Shown: positions 27,446-37,233, counted from the stretch's first letter. The stretch: DNA of 64,000 nt from Streptomyces sp. NBC_01439 (GCF_036227605.1 NZ_CP109487.1:3236001-3300000); one strand, 5' to 3'. A program made the numbers and translations. Notes: generated by a model from the letters alone, not told the origin.

Positions 27446-28453
27446 GTGGAGCGCAGGTCGATCGGGGCGGGGGCGCTGACGGTGGGCGCCATCGGCCTCG
27501 GTTGTATGCCGATGAGCTGGGCGTACGCGCCTTCACGGCGGCGGGGGCAGGAGTCGCTGGCCGCCGTGCACACGGCGCTGGACCTGGGGTCGAACCTGCT
27601 GGACACGGCCGACGTGTACGGGCCGTTCACCAATGAGCTGCTGCTCGGGCGGGTGCTGCGGGATCGGCGGTCCGAGGCGTTCGTCTCGGCCAAGGTGGGA
27701 CTGCGGGCGGGTGACCAGCACGTGGTCGCCGACGGGCGGCCCGGCTACCTGAGGCGGGCCTGCGACGCCTCGCTGCGGCGGCTGCGGACCGATGTCATAG
27801 ACCTCTACCAGCTGCACCGGGTGGATCCGGACGTGCCCGTGGAGGAGACCTGGGGGGCCATGGCCGAGCTGGTGGGCGCGGGCAAGGTGCGGGCGCTCGG
27901 GTACTGCGCGCTGGGCGCCGGGGCCGGGCCCGGGGCCGGGCGGAGCCGGGACCGGGAGTACCGGACGACCCTGCGGCACTTGGAGCGGCTCCAGCAGGTG
28001 TTCCCGGTGAGCGCGGTGCAGGCGGAGCTGTCGGTGTGGTCGCCGCAGGCGGCGTGGCAGCTGCTGCCGTGGTGCGCGGCGCGCGGGGTGGGGTTCCTGG
28101 CGGCGATGCCGCTGGGCAGCGGGTTCCTCACGGGGACCCTCACGCCGGGTGAGGGGTTCGAGCCGCAGGACGTGCGGGCCCGGCATCCGCGGTTCACGGC
28201 GGCGGCGATGGCGTCGAACCAGGTGCTGCTGGCGGGGCTGCGGCAGGTGGCCCGTCGGCACGGCCCCGAGGTGACGGTCGCGCAGGTGGCCCTGGCCTGG
28301 GTACTGGCGCAGGGGCCGCAGGTGGTGCCGGTGCCGGGGGCCGACCGGGCGCCGTGGGCGGCGGAGAACGCGCGGGCGGCGGAGGTCCGGCTCTCGGCCG
28401 GGGACCTGGCCGAGATCGCGGCCCTTCCGGTCGAAGTGGGAGCCTGGGACTGA
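27446..28453 (+). CDS. Aldo/keto reductase
   Basis: A 335-residue NADPH-dependent carbonyl reductase with a TIM barrel. The catalytic tetrad is visible: Asp and Tyr in DTADVYGPF, Lys in VSAKVGLR and His in YQLHRVDP. A GC-rich insertion of Gly/Ala/Arg (near residues 155–172) is unusual for the family. The C-terminal NADP-binding segment VPVPGADR is present. The GTG start at 27446 is preceded by GGAGGGGG. The substrate is not predictable. Confidence 0.9.
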   Translation: MERRSIGAGALTVGAIGLGCMPMSWAYAPSRRRGQESLAAVHTALDLGSNLLDTADVYGPFTNELLLGRVLRDRRSEAFVSAKVGLRAGDQHVVADGRPGYLRRACDASLRRLRTDVIDLYQLHRVDPDVPVEETWGAMAELVGAGKVRALGYCALGAGAGPGAGRSRDREYRTTLRHLERLQQVFPVSAVQAELSVWSPQAAWQLLPWCAARGVGFLAAMPLGSGFLTGTLTPGEGFEPQDVRARHPRFTAAAMASNQVLLAGLRQVARRHGPEVTVAQVALAWVLAQGPQVVPVPGADRAPWAAENARAAEVRLSAGDLAEIAALPVEVGAWD

Positions 28454-28500
28454 TCCGGCACCGGCGGGGGCCGGGGTCGATCCGGGGACGGCCGGACAAC

Positions 28501-28514
28501 CACTCGATCGAGTG
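28501..28514. promoter_or_regulatory. 14-bp perfect palindrome upstream of the sugar dehydrogenase gene
   Basis: CACTCGATCGAGTG is a perfect 14-bp palindrome 84 bp upstream of the start codon; possible operator. No partner regulator is obvious nearby. Confidence 0.35.
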
Positions 28515-28597
28515 TACGAGTGGTGGAACTTCGCGAACTGCCGGAGCTGTTGAGAGGGATGAAGGGCACGATCGGAGGACCGGAAGGGAGCAGGGCG

Positions 28598-29833
28598 ATG
28601 CGATACGGAAGTTCTCCCGGGCGGGCGGGACCCGAGGGCGCGGGCGGGCGGAGCCGGAGTGTGGTGGCGGCGCTCGCGCTGGCCGGTTGCGGCGCCCTGC
28701 TGGCGGCGGGGTGCTCGCCGGAGGGTGTACCGGGCACGGGGCCGGCCGGCTCATCATCGAGCACGGCCGCGGCGGGCTCCGGGTCGCCGGGGCCGTCGGG
28801 GAGCCCGTCCTCGTCGCCGGAGGCCGCCGCCCCACCGGCGAAGGGGACCGTGACGGTGACCGGCGAGGTGGCCAAGGGGCTGGAGTCGCCGTGGGGCGTG
28901 GCCCCGCTGCCGGGCGGGGACCTCTTGGTGGCCTCGCGGGACAAGGGCACGATCAGCAGGGTCGCGACGGGTTCGGGCACAATGACCCAGATCGGCAAGG
29001 TGCCGGGGGTGGCTCCGGGCGGGGAGGGCGGGCTGATGGGCCTCGCCCTGTCGCCCACCTTCGCTTCGGACCGGCTGGTGTACGTGTACTTCACGACCGA
29101 GTCCGACAACCGCATCGCCCGGCTGCGGTACGACGAACAGAGACCTCCCGGACAGCAACTGGGAGCGCCCGACACGGTGTTCCGGGGCATTCCCAAGGGC
29201 CTCATCCACAACGGCGGCCGGATCGCCTTCGGCCCGGACAAGATGCTCTATGCGGGAACGGGTGAGACCGGTGACACCGGGCTCGCGCAGGACAAGAAGT
29301 CGCTGGGCGGCAAGATCTTGCGGATGACTCCGGACGGGGATCCGGTGCACGGCAATCCGGAGGCGGATTCCGTCGTCTACTCCTACGGCCACCGCAATGT
29401 GCAGGGCCTCGCCTGGGACAAGGACAAACGGCTGTGGGCGGCCGAGTTCGGCCAGAACACCTGGGACGAGCTCAATCTGATCGAGCCCGGCGCCAACTAC
29501 GGGTGGCCCGAGGCCGAGGGAAAGGCGGGGAAGCCCGGCTTCCGGGATCCGGTGGCCGTGTGGAAGACCGATGAGGCCTCGCCGAGCGGGATCGCGTGGG
29601 CGCAGGGTTCGGTGTGGATGGCCGGGCTGAAGGGCAAGCGGCTGTGGCGGATCCCGCTGGCCGGGACGGAGCTGGTGGCGGAGCCGGAGCCCTTCTTGGA
29701 GGGCGAGTACGGACGGCTGCGGACGGTGGTGCCCCTCGGCGGGGACCGGATGCTGCTGGTCACGAGCGAGACGGACGGACGCGGGTCGCCGGAAGCGGGC
29801 GACGACAGGATCTTGACCCTGACGGTGCGGTGA
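28598..29833 (+). CDS. Lipoprotein glucose/sorbosone dehydrogenase-type (PQQ sugar dehydrogenase)
   Basis: A 411-residue exported six-bladed β-propeller of the soluble PQQ glucose dehydrogenase (GSDH) family. A lipoprotein signal with lipobox LAAGC (Cys at about residue 38) anchors it to the outer face of the membrane; a Ser/Gly/Pro linker follows. Propeller segments include ESPWGVAPLPGGDLLVASRD, GLALSPTF, IHNGGRIAFGPD and YSYGHRNVQGLAWD (catalytic His region). I chose ATG 28598 because GGAAGGGAGC precedes it and it starts directly before the signal peptide; an ATG at 28520 is open but lacks support. PQQ dependence is inferred, and this genome window has no PQQ genes. Confidence 0.88.
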   Translation: MRYGSSPGRAGPEGAGGRSRSVVAALALAGCGALLAAGCSPEGVPGTGPAGSSSSTAAAGSGSPGPSGSPSSSPEAAAPPAKGTVTVTGEVAKGLESPWGVAPLPGGDLLVASRDKGTISRVATGSGTMTQIGKVPGVAPGGEGGLMGLALSPTFASDRLVYVYFTTESDNRIARLRYDEQRPPGQQLGAPDTVFRGIPKGLIHNGGRIAFGPDKMLYAGTGETGDTGLAQDKKSLGGKILRMTPDGDPVHGNPEADSVVYSYGHRNVQGLAWDKDKRLWAAEFGQNTWDELNLIEPGANYGWPEAEGKAGKPGFRDPVAVWKTDEASPSGIAWAQGSVWMAGLKGKRLWRIPLAGTELVAEPEPFLEGEYGRLRTVVPLGGDRMLLVTSETDGRGSPEAGDDRILTLTVR

Positions 29834-29863
29834 CCGGCGGCTTCCCGGCGGGGGACGAAGGGT

Positions 29864-30055
29864 GTGGTGGGCACGGTGTTCAACATGATCGAGGAGCTGT
29901 TCAACCCGGGACGCAAACACACGGACGAGGAGAAGAAGCGGCTGGAGCTGTCCCGGACCGACGTCAATGACAACGATCCGGGACGGGGTCCGATAGACCT
30001 CGACTCCGGCAAGGTACTCATACGCCTGGACGAGCAGCCTCCGGACGGGGACTGA
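29864..30055 (+). CDS. Small acidic conserved protein (DUF6191-like, 63 aa)
   Basis: Function unknown. Starts at GTG 29864 after GAAGG, 30 bp downstream of the sugar dehydrogenase gene, so probably co-transcribed. The N-terminus FNMIEELFNPGRKHTDEEKK is a likely amphipathic helix; the remainder is polar, with DPGRGPIDLDSGKV. I recall this pattern as a short Streptomyces family labelled DUF6191. Its 3' end overlaps the opposing LuxR-type regulator gene by 38 bp. Confidence 0.7.
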   Translation: MVGTVFNMIEELFNPGRKHTDEEKKRLELSRTDVNDNDPGRGPIDLDSGKVLIRLDEQPPDGD

Positions 30056-33000
30056 CCGGGGACGGTGCGGCGAAGAGACGCAGCCGGTGGGCGAGGGCGG
30101 CCGCCTCGCCACGGCCGGCGACGCCCAACTTCGCCAGGATGTTCGAGACGTGCACGCTCGCCGTCTTCGGTGAGATGAAGAGCTCCTCGGCGATCTTCCG
30201 GTTGGTGCTGCCGGCCGCCACCAGGCGCAGTACGTCCCGCTCGCGACTGGTCAGCCCGAGCGCCTCGACCGGATCGGTCTCCGGGACCGGCGCAGTGGCG
30301 GCGCTGTCGGCGTCGGTCAGCGGGAGGCGGGCGCGCTGGGCCAGCAGGGCCAGGTCTTCGCGCAGGGTGCGTGAGCCGATCCGCTCGGCGGTGGCGTAGG
30401 CCTCGCGGAGCAGGGCGCCCGCGGGCTCCCGGTCACCGGCGGCCAGCAGGGACTCCGCGAGCCGGTGGCAGGCCCTGGCCAGCAGGTACGGGCGCTCCAG
30501 CGGGCGGACGGCCTTCTCGACGGCGGTCCAGTCGGCGAGGGTGTCCCGAGCCTCGGCCCGGAGCAGCTCGGCCCGGACGTACTCGGCGTGGGCGGTCCAC
30601 ACCGGGACTGGGGTGGCCAGGGGGCGGGCGGCGGTGCGCAGCACGTCCAGGGCCGCGTCCCGGCCGGCCTCGGCGGCCGGAAGCCCCCGGGCGTCCGCTT
30701 CCGCGGTGGCGGCGGCAAGGAGCAGCGGCCAGGCGTAGCGGTGCTGCCCGAGCGGGAATCCGTAGGCGACGGCAGCGGCCGTCTCGGCTCGGACGTCGGC
30801 GATGCGGCCCTCTGCCGCGGCCACGCCGATCGCGAGGCGGTAGAGCGGGATCCGGTGCTGGGGCTGGGTCTCGTGGGTGCCGTAGTAGGTGTGGGCCGCG
30901 GCGAGCTGGTGGTTCGCCTCGACCGACTCTCCTCGAGCCAGGGCCAGGTAGGCGAGGCGTGCCGAGGCGCAGCCGCGCGGGGCGGCGCTCTGGCCGACCA
31001 GCAGGGTACGCCGGGCCGCTTCGGCGGCCTCGTCCCAGCGGCCGAGGCTGTAGAGGCTCTCGGCCATGTTCCCGCAGACCCAGGCCTCGCTGTCCAGGAG
31101 CCGGGATCTGCGGACCAGTTCGGCCCCTTGTTCGGCGAGTTCCACGGCTTCGTGGGACCGTCCCAGACTTTCCAGCTGAGAGGTGAGATTGATATGCGCA
31201 CGCCCTGCCAGCATCGTGAGTCCGAGCTGCGTGGTCCGTTCCACGACCGCGCGCATCTCCGCGAGGCCCCCCTCTTCGTCGCCGGAGTCGGTGAGCAGGG
31301 CTCCGACCGTGATCCGGGCGTTGAGTTCGGTCTCCTCGGCGTCGACCATGCGTGCGTACTCGACCGCGCGTTCTGCGGCGGCGAGGTTGTCGGGTCCCGG
31401 CTTGTGGAGCATGCCCCAGCTCGCGGCCCGGACGAGGACCTCGGCGTGCACCTGGGACGGGGGCAGCCCCCGGACGAGGTCCTGCGCCCTGGCTATCTCC
31501 TCCCAGCCGTCGCCGCGCCCGAGGCCGGCGATCAGCCGGGAGCGCTCGGTCCAGAACCAGGCGGCCCGCAGCGGGTCGGGGTCGCCCTCCAGCAGGCGCA
31601 GCGCCGTCTTCGTGATCTTCAGGGCGCGGTCGCGCTCGCCGCCGTAGCGGGCCGCCACGGTGGCTTCGGCGAGCAGGTCGAGCCGCTGGAGCGCGGTGGT
31701 GGCCGGGTCGCAGCCGCACGGAGGGTAGACCTCTGTGTAGTCCGCCGGGCGAAGCGCCTCGATGACGTCTTCCGGGGCGCTGTCCCACAGGTCCATGGCC
31801 CGCTCCAGCAGGCGCAGTTGCTCCGAGTAGGCGTGTCGGCGGCGGGCCGCCACGGAGGCGGCGAGTACGGCGGGCAGTGCCTTGGCGGGATCGTTCGCGT
31901 GGTACCAGTAGCTGGCCAGCCGGATGACCCGCTCTTCGGCCCGGACCAGCGACCCGTCGGCCTCCATGGCCTCGGCGTAGCGGCGGTTGACGCGGGCCCG
32001 CTCCCCGGGCAGGAGGTCGTCGCTGACGGCCTCGCGGACCAAGGAGTGCCGGAAGCGGTAGCCGTCGCCGTCGGGGGTGGCGAGCAGGATGTTGGCGCCG
32101 ACGGCGGCGCGCAGCGCCTCGATCAGTTCGTCCTCGGTGAGCCCGGCGACGGCGCGCAGCAGCGGGTACTCCACGGTGGAGCCGCCCTCGGCGACGATGC
32201 GCACCAGCCCTTGGGTCTCGTCGGGGAGCACCTCGACGCGGACGAGGAGCAGGTCGCGCAGGGATTCGGTGAGTCCGGTGCGGCAGCCGCTTTCCCTGGA
32301 GGCGACGAGTTCCTCGACGAAGAAGGCGTTGCCGTCCGACCGGTCGAAGACGGAGTCCACGAAGTCCTCGTCGGGCTGAGCGGCGAGGATGCCGGCCAGT
32401 TGGCGGCGTACCTCGGCCCGGTTGAAGCGGGACAGCTCGATGCGCCGGACGGTGCGGAGCCGGTCGAGTTCGGCGAGGAGCGGGCGCAGCGGGTGACGCC
32501 GGTGCACGTCGTCCGCACGGTAGGTGGCGACGATGACGAGCCGGCCGCTGGTGAGGGTGCGGAAGAGGTAGGAGAGCAGGTGTCGGGTGGAGGTGTCCGC
32601 CCAGTGCAGGTCCTCCAGGACGAGGACGACGGTGCGGTCGGCGGCGAGGCGCTCCAGCATCCGGGCCGTCAGTTCGAAGAGCCGGGCGGTGCTCTCCTCG
32701 TCGTGCGGGCCTCGTGGGGTGTCGCCGAGTTCGGGGAGGATGCGGGCGAGCTCGTCCTCCTGGCCGGCGGCAGCGGCGGCCAGTTCTCCGGGCAGCAGCC
32801 GGTGCAGGATGCGCAGGGCCGTCGAGAACGGGGCGAAGGGAAGGCCCTCCGCCCCGATCTCCACACAGCCTCCGACGGCAACGACCGCGCCGCGGCAGTC
32901 CGCCGCGCAGAGGAACTCCTCGGTGAGGCGGGTCTTGCCGACTCCGGCCTCTCCCCCGATGAGCATCGCCTGCGGTTCCTGCCCGGCGGCCCGGGTCAAT

Positions 33001-33080
33001 GCGTCGGTGAGTACGGCCAGTTCATCGGCTCGGCCGACGAACACCGGGCTGACAGATCTGGTCTCCACGCCGCCGAGCAT
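30018..33080 (-). CDS. Large ATP-binding LuxR-family (LAL) regulator
   Basis: A 1020-residue regulator of the LAL (MalT-like) class. The N-terminal AAA-type ATPase domain has a Walker A GGEAGVGKTRL (about residues 40–50) and Walker B VLVLEDLHWAD (near 150). The long middle is helical with TPR-like repeats. The C-terminal LuxR helix-turn-helix (about 945–1005) contains LTSRERDVLRLVAAGSTNRK. Start ATG 33080 is chosen (AGGA upstream); ATGs at 33128/33131 have no ribosome site. Targets are unknown; no catabolic or antibiotic cluster is adjacent. Confidence 0.92.
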   Translation of the reverse strand: MLGGVETRSVSPVFVGRADELAVLTDALTRAAGQEPQAMLIGGEAGVGKTRLTEEFLCAADCRGAVVAVGGCVEIGAEGLPFAPFSTALRILHRLLPGELAAAAAGQEDELARILPELGDTPRGPHDEESTARLFELTARMLERLAADRTVVLVLEDLHWADTSTRHLLSYLFRTLTSGRLVIVATYRADDVHRRHPLRPLLAELDRLRTVRRIELSRFNRAEVRRQLAGILAAQPDEDFVDSVFDRSDGNAFFVEELVASRESGCRTGLTESLRDLLLVRVEVLPDETQGLVRIVAEGGSTVEYPLLRAVAGLTEDELIEALRAAVGANILLATPDGDGYRFRHSLVREAVSDDLLPGERARVNRRYAEAMEADGSLVRAEERVIRLASYWYHANDPAKALPAVLAASVAARRRHAYSEQLRLLERAMDLWDSAPEDVIEALRPADYTEVYPPCGCDPATTALQRLDLLAEATVAARYGGERDRALKITKTALRLLEGDPDPLRAAWFWTERSRLIAGLGRGDGWEEIARAQDLVRGLPPSQVHAEVLVRAASWGMLHKPGPDNLAAAERAVEYARMVDAEETELNARITVGALLTDSGDEEGGLAEMRAVVERTTQLGLTMLAGRAHINLTSQLESLGRSHEAVELAEQGAELVRRSRLLDSEAWVCGNMAESLYSLGRWDEAAEAARRTLLVGQSAAPRGCASARLAYLALARGESVEANHQLAAAHTYYGTHETQPQHRIPLYRLAIGVAAAEGRIADVRAETAAAVAYGFPLGQHRYAWPLLLAAATAEADARGLPAAEAGRDAALDVLRTAARPLATPVPVWTAHAEYVRAELLRAEARDTLADWTAVEKAVRPLERPYLLARACHRLAESLLAAGDREPAGALLREAYATAERIGSRTLREDLALLAQRARLPLTDADSAATAPVPETDPVEALGLTSRERDVLRLVAAGSTNRKIAEELFISPKTASVHVSNILAKLGVAGRGEAAALAHRLRLFAAPSPVSPRPEAARPGV

Positions 33081-33134
33081 CGCACAGACGTCCTGCTCGG
33101 CGGCACTCACCGCCGGTGCGCTTCTCATCACGTG

Positions 33135-33323
33135 TCAGTTCGCGCGGTGTGCGGCGCGGAGCGGGGTGAACCGGCTGCGGAACGTTCTCACCCGCCGTCC
33201 GTGTTCCTGGCTCGGCAAGGAGGCGCGGTGGGCCCGCCGCGCCGCCCGGGCCGTGCGGTACTCGGCCGCCTCACGGATGAGGTCGGTGCTGCGGGCGGCG
33301 GTGGCGATCTCGTACTCGAACAT
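33135..33323 (-). CDS. Small basic conserved protein (62 aa)
   Basis: Unknown function. The ATG at 33323 has GGGAG 6 nt upstream. The product begins MFEYEIATAARSTDLIREAA, then a strongly basic helix ([12 protein letters not shown]) and Arg-rich tail; pI is very high. Similar short proteins occur repeatedly in Streptomyces genomes, from memory. It lies 54 bp upstream of the LuxR-type regulator start on the same strand, so co-transcription is possible. Confidence 0.65.
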   Translation of the reverse strand: MFEYEIATAARSTDLIREAAEYRTARAARRAHRASLPSQEHGRRVRTFRSRFTPLRAAHRAN

Positions 33324-33487
33324 CTCTGCTCCCTGGTCGCGTTGCTCGGGCACCTCGTTCGGTGTGATCCAAGATTCGCGCCCCAGGGGGTACCGGCACA
33401 TCGGTCGCATGCCGCATCTACCGGGGACAGGGGCCTTAGTCCGGGGCCTGGGAGCCCCATGCCGGTCCTGCGGACCTAAGGCAGTGC

Positions 33488-34090
33488 CTAGGCGCCGGCT
33501 CCGGCCGCCTTGGGAATGGCGAGGAGGAGGTCGAAGTACATGAGGACAAAGAGCAGGACGCCGAGGGCGCCCAGTCCGATGCCCGCCCAGGAGACGGACC
33601 GCACCCAGGTGGGGAGGGTGCGCTCGGGGCTGCTGAAGGCGGGGAGGGCCAGCACGAAGGTGGCGATGATCAGGGCGAGGGCGGAGAAGATGCCGTTGAC
33701 CATCGCGGTGGCGTGCCACGGGTCGACGAACTGGGCGGCGATCTGCGCGTTGGCGTCGGCGGCCTGGCTCAGCTCCAGCCGGGCGGCGACGCTCGCACGC
33801 TCGGACACGATGCCCGCGACCCAGCTACCGCTGAGGGCGACGACGCCGAGACCCGCGGCGACGATCGCGAAGGCGGCGGATCCGACCTGGCTCGGCTCCC
33901 GGTCCTCGGCCTGGTCGTCGGCGAACGCCTCGTCGTCCAGGTCCGTGTCGGTGACCTCGTCGGTGACCTCGTCGGTGACCGCGGAGTCGGCTCCGGCCTC
34001 GGCCGGCTGGGGGGTCTCGGCCTTCTTGAGGTCGGCCGGGGTGGTGTCCGCCTCGGCGGCGTTCGGGGCGGGGGTCTTCGTGGTGTCCAT
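33488..34090 (-). CDS. Hypothetical membrane protein with acidic N-terminus
   Basis: A 200-residue protein of unknown function. Residues 1–65 are acidic and Pro/Ala/Thr-rich with a VTDEVTDEVTDTD repeat, encoded by direct DNA repeats near 33950–33985. Three transmembrane helices follow (about 68–92, 125–148, 165–190). No enzymatic motif. ATG 34090 is used; a GTG at 34099 in frame is possible. No clear operon partner. The 121 bp to the next gene carry only GC-rich sequence. Confidence 0.7.
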   Translation of the reverse strand: MDTTKTPAPNAAEADTTPADLKKAETPQPAEAGADSAVTDEVTDEVTDTDLDDEAFADDQAEDREPSQVGSAAFAIVAAGLGVVALSGSWVAGIVSERASVAARLELSQAADANAQIAAQFVDPWHATAMVNGIFSALALIIATFVLALPAFSSPERTLPTWVRSVSWAGIGLGALGVLLFVLMYFDLLLAIPKAAGAGA

Positions 34091-34211
34091 GCGGGGCACC
34101 GTAGGTGCCCTGTCTGAGAGTCTTCTGAGAATCCGCTGGTTCCGGCCGTGGTGGGCCCCGCGGTCGACGGAGCCCGCAGCAGGGCCGGCCCGGACGGGGC
34201 CCCGGGCAGGC

Positions 34212-34766
34212 TCAGGTGGACCGGGTCGCGGCCCACTCGTGGGAGAGAATCGACCAGACCTCGGTGTCCTGGCGGACTCCGCGGTGGAGGTAGTTCTCCC
34301 GCATGACGCCCTCGCGGGTCATGCCGAGGCGCGCGGCCACGGCGAGGCTCTTCTTGTTGCCGGAGGCCGCGTGCCACTCGACGCGGTGCATGCCGCGCTC
34401 GCCGAAGGCGTAGTCGATCAGCACCTGGCAGGCCTTGGTGACCAGGCCCCGGCCGGCCGCGTCGGGCTCCAGCCAGCAGCCGATCTCGCAGTTGCCGTAG
34501 TGCGCCTCGAACGTCCGGAAGAGGACCCCGCCCACCAGGGTGCCGTCAAGCCGGATACCGAAGAACCGGGCGCCGTCCTCCCCCGCCGTCACCGCGTACT
34601 GGGCGAGCAGGGCCCGGGCGGAGTCGAGGTCGGTGGTCCGGTCCGGGAAGCCGACGTACTGCCCGATGAACTCGCGTCCCCGCTCGATGTGCGCGAAGAA
34701 CTCCTGGGCGTGCCGGGCCTCCAGCGGGAACATCCGGGCGTCGTCAGCCAGGTCTATCGAAAACAT
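34212..34766 (-). CDS. GNAT acetyltransferase, RimJ/RimL type
   Basis: A 184-residue acetyltransferase of the ribosomal-protein/N-terminal acetyltransferase class. The CoA-binding segment EPDAAGRGLVTKACQVLIDY lies near residue 105, and HRVEWHAASGNKKSLAVAARLG near 135 is typical of the class. An AAGGAAG site precedes ATG 34766. It is 39 bp downstream of the MMPL transporter gene on the same strand, so the two likely share a transcript. The substrate is unknown. Confidence 0.85.
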   Translation of the reverse strand: MFSIDLADDARMFPLEARHAQEFFAHIERGREFIGQYVGFPDRTTDLDSARALLAQYAVTAGEDGARFFGIRLDGTLVGGVLFRTFEAHYGNCEIGCWLEPDAAGRGLVTKACQVLIDYAFGERGMHRVEWHAASGNKKSLAVAARLGMTREGVMRENYLHRGVRQDTEVWSILSHEWAATRST

Positions 34767-34805
34767 GCTCGGTCTTCCTTGGGTCTCGGGCGGCGGGTGG
34801 CCGGG

Positions 34806-37055
34806 TCACCGGGAGGTGGTGGCGGGCTCCGCGTTGTCCTCGCTCGTGGCGAGGTCCTCGGCGGGCCGCTGCTTCGGAAGTCTCGCATGCGGGCGGTGTT
34901 CGGGGGGCTCGATGCTGATCCGGGGCAGGCGCCGGTCGAGCCAGGCGGGCAGCCACCAGTTGGCCCCGCCGAGCAGGTGCATCAGGGCCGGGACGAGGAG
35001 GGTGCGCAGCACGAAGGCGTCGAGGGCCACGGCCGCGGCGAGCGCGATGCCGAACATCGCGATGATCCGGTCGCCGCTGAGCACGAAGGCCAGGAATACG
35101 GAGATCATGATGACGGCCGCCGAATTGATGACCCGGCTGGTCTCGGCGAGGCCCACGCGCACGGCCCGCTGGTTGTCACCGGTCTCCAGCCACTCCTCGT
35201 ACATCCGGCTGACGAGGAAGACCTGATAGTCCATCGACAGTCCGAAGAGGACGGACACCATGATCACGGGCAGGAAGGGTTCGATGGGGCCCGCGCTGCC
35301 CAGGCCCAGCAGTTCGCTGCCCCAGCCCCATTGGAAGATCGCGACCACGACGCCGAAGGAAGAGGCGACGGCGGCGACGTTCATGGCCGCCGCCTTGAGC
35401 GGTATGCCGATGGACCGGAAGGCCAGCAGCAGGAGCACGCAACCGAGGGCGATGACCACGCCGACGAAGAGCGGCAGCTTCCCGATGATGACCTCGGCGA
35501 AGTCGTCGTAGGAGGCCGTCACACCGCCGACGTGGACCTCCATGGAGTTGCCGTGTCCGGCGGCCGGGATGACGTCCTGGCGGAGCCTGTCGACGAGGTC
35601 GCTCGTGGCCCTGGACTGCGGGGCGGAGTCCGGAACGACGGTCAGTACGGCGGTGTCGCCGCTGCGATTGAGGACGGCGGGGCCGGTGGAGGCGACGCCC
35701 TCGGTCGTGCGCAGTGCCTGCGCCAGCTGGTCCACGGCGAGCCGGTCCCCGGCGCCGTCCAACCGGGCGACGACGGTGAGCGGGCCGTTGGTTCCGGGGC
35801 CGAAGCCCTCCACCAGCAGGTCGTAGGCCTGCCGGGTGGTGGAGGTGGCCGGGTTGTTGCCCTGGTCGGACGTGCCCAGGTGGAGGGAGAGGGTGGGCAG
35901 GGCGAGCACCAGCATCACCGCGGTGGCGACGGCACCCAGCAGCTTGGGGTGTCGCTCGACGAAGACGGACCAGCGGGCGGCGAAGCCGGAGGTCTGCTCG
36001 GGGCGCGGCCCCTCGGCGGCGAGCTTGCGGCGCTCGCGGCGCGAGAGGGCGCGCACGCCTATGTACGAGAGGAGGGCGGGCAGCAGGGTGACCGAGGCGG
36101 CGACCGTGAGGACCACCGTCACGGAGGCCGCTATCGCGACGCCGTTCAGGAAGTTCAGCCGCAGCACCAACATGCCGAGCAGTGCGATGCAGACGGTGGC
36201 ACCGGCGAAGACGACGGCCCGGCCGGTGGTGGCGACGGCGTTCGCGGCCGCCTCCTCGACCGTGCTGCCCCGCGCCAGCCCCTTGCGGTGCCGGGTGACG
36301 ATGAACAGCGCGTAGTCGATGCCCACGCCGAGGCCGATGAGGGTGCCGAGCATCGGGGCGAAGTCGGCGACCGGCATCGCGTGGCCGAGCAGGGTGATGC
36401 CGAAATAGGCGGTGCCCACGCTGACCAGGGCGGTCGCAATGGGCAGCAGGCTCGCGGCGAGCGAGCCGAAGGCGAGGAAGAGGACCAGGGCCGCGACGGC
36501 CACACCGATGACCTCGGCGAGGTGCGCGGTGGGGGCCTCGGTGAGCTGGATGGCGCGACCGCCCAGTTCGACCTGGAGACCGCCGGCCTCCGTGGTGGGG
36601 TTCTTCGCCGCGTCGACGACCGCCCTGGCCTGGGCCTTGGGTACGGAGTCGGCCTGCTGGTCGAAGGTCACCACCGCGTAGGCGGTGCGCCCGTCGGGGC
36701 TGATCCGGGCGGCGCTCTCGGGGGCGGGGCCGTAAGGTCCGGCGACCGATCCGACGCCGGGGAGCCCGGCGACGGCCTCCAGTGCCGCGGTCATGCGCTG
36801 CTCGATGTCCGGGGTGCGCACGTTCTGCCGGTCCGGGGCCCGCCACACGATGGTGTCGGTGTCGCCGCCCTGGCCGTGGAAGGCCTCGCGCAGGAGGGCG
36901 TTCGCCCTGCCGGACTCGGTGCCGGGGACCTCGTAGTCGTTGGAGAACGCCGACCCGGTGGTCACTGCGGCCGCCGCGGTCCCGCCGAACGCGAGCAACC
37001 AGATCAGGACGGCGAGGAGGCGGTGGCGCATGCACCAGCGTGCGATTACGGCCAA
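34806..37055 (-). CDS. MMPL-family (RND superfamily) transporter
   Basis: A 749-residue membrane exporter. Architecture is the usual duplicated one: TM1, an extracytoplasmic domain (about 40–175), TM2–6, cytoplasmic linker, TM7, second extracytoplasmic domain, TM8–12. The family's proton-relay motifs are present as GIDYALFIVTRHRKG (first half) and LSMDYQVFLVSRMYEEW (second half). The start is TTG 37055, with GGGAG upstream. Such proteins export lipids, siderophores or drugs; here the cargo is unknown. It is followed by a GNAT gene. Confidence 0.9.
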   Translation of the reverse strand: MAVIARWCMRHRLLAVLIWLLAFGGTAAAAVTTGSAFSNDYEVPGTESGRANALLREAFHGQGGDTDTIVWRAPDRQNVRTPDIEQRMTAALEAVAGLPGVGSVAGPYGPAPESAARISPDGRTAYAVVTFDQQADSVPKAQARAVVDAAKNPTTEAGGLQVELGGRAIQLTEAPTAHLAEVIGVAVAALVLFLAFGSLAASLLPIATALVSVGTAYFGITLLGHAMPVADFAPMLGTLIGLGVGIDYALFIVTRHRKGLARGSTVEEAAANAVATTGRAVVFAGATVCIALLGMLVLRLNFLNGVAIAASVTVVLTVAASVTLLPALLSYIGVRALSRRERRKLAAEGPRPEQTSGFAARWSVFVERHPKLLGAVATAVMLVLALPTLSLHLGTSDQGNNPATSTTRQAYDLLVEGFGPGTNGPLTVVARLDGAGDRLAVDQLAQALRTTEGVASTGPAVLNRSGDTAVLTVVPDSAPQSRATSDLVDRLRQDVIPAAGHGNSMEVHVGGVTASYDDFAEVIIGKLPLFVGVVIALGCVLLLLAFRSIGIPLKAAAMNVAAVASSFGVVVAIFQWGWGSELLGLGSAGPIEPFLPVIMVSVLFGLSMDYQVFLVSRMYEEWLETGDNQRAVRVGLAETSRVINSAAVIMISVFLAFVLSGDRIIAMFGIALAAAVALDAFVLRTLLVPALMHLLGGANWWLPAWLDRRLPRISIEPPEHRPHARLPKQRPAEDLATSEDNAEPATTSR

Positions 37056-37233
37056 CGGAGGTGCTCCCTGGTGGTTCGGATCTTTACCGGGAGGCAGCCC
37101 GACGCAAAGAACGCATGAACGCGTGGAGGCCCGGCCGAGGGGACCGGGGGATTACCCCGGGAAGGCTCGGCGCAGCGGGTCTACACCCGCCACGATCTCA
37201 GCGTTCAGTGATCGTTGGCCCCTTTCGTGTGCA

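Noticed and set aside
28501..28514. A LexA (SOS) box upstream of the sugar dehydrogenase gene.
   Set aside because: CACTCGATCGAGTG is palindromic, but it lacks the CGAAC/GTTCG arms of the actinobacterial SOS box.
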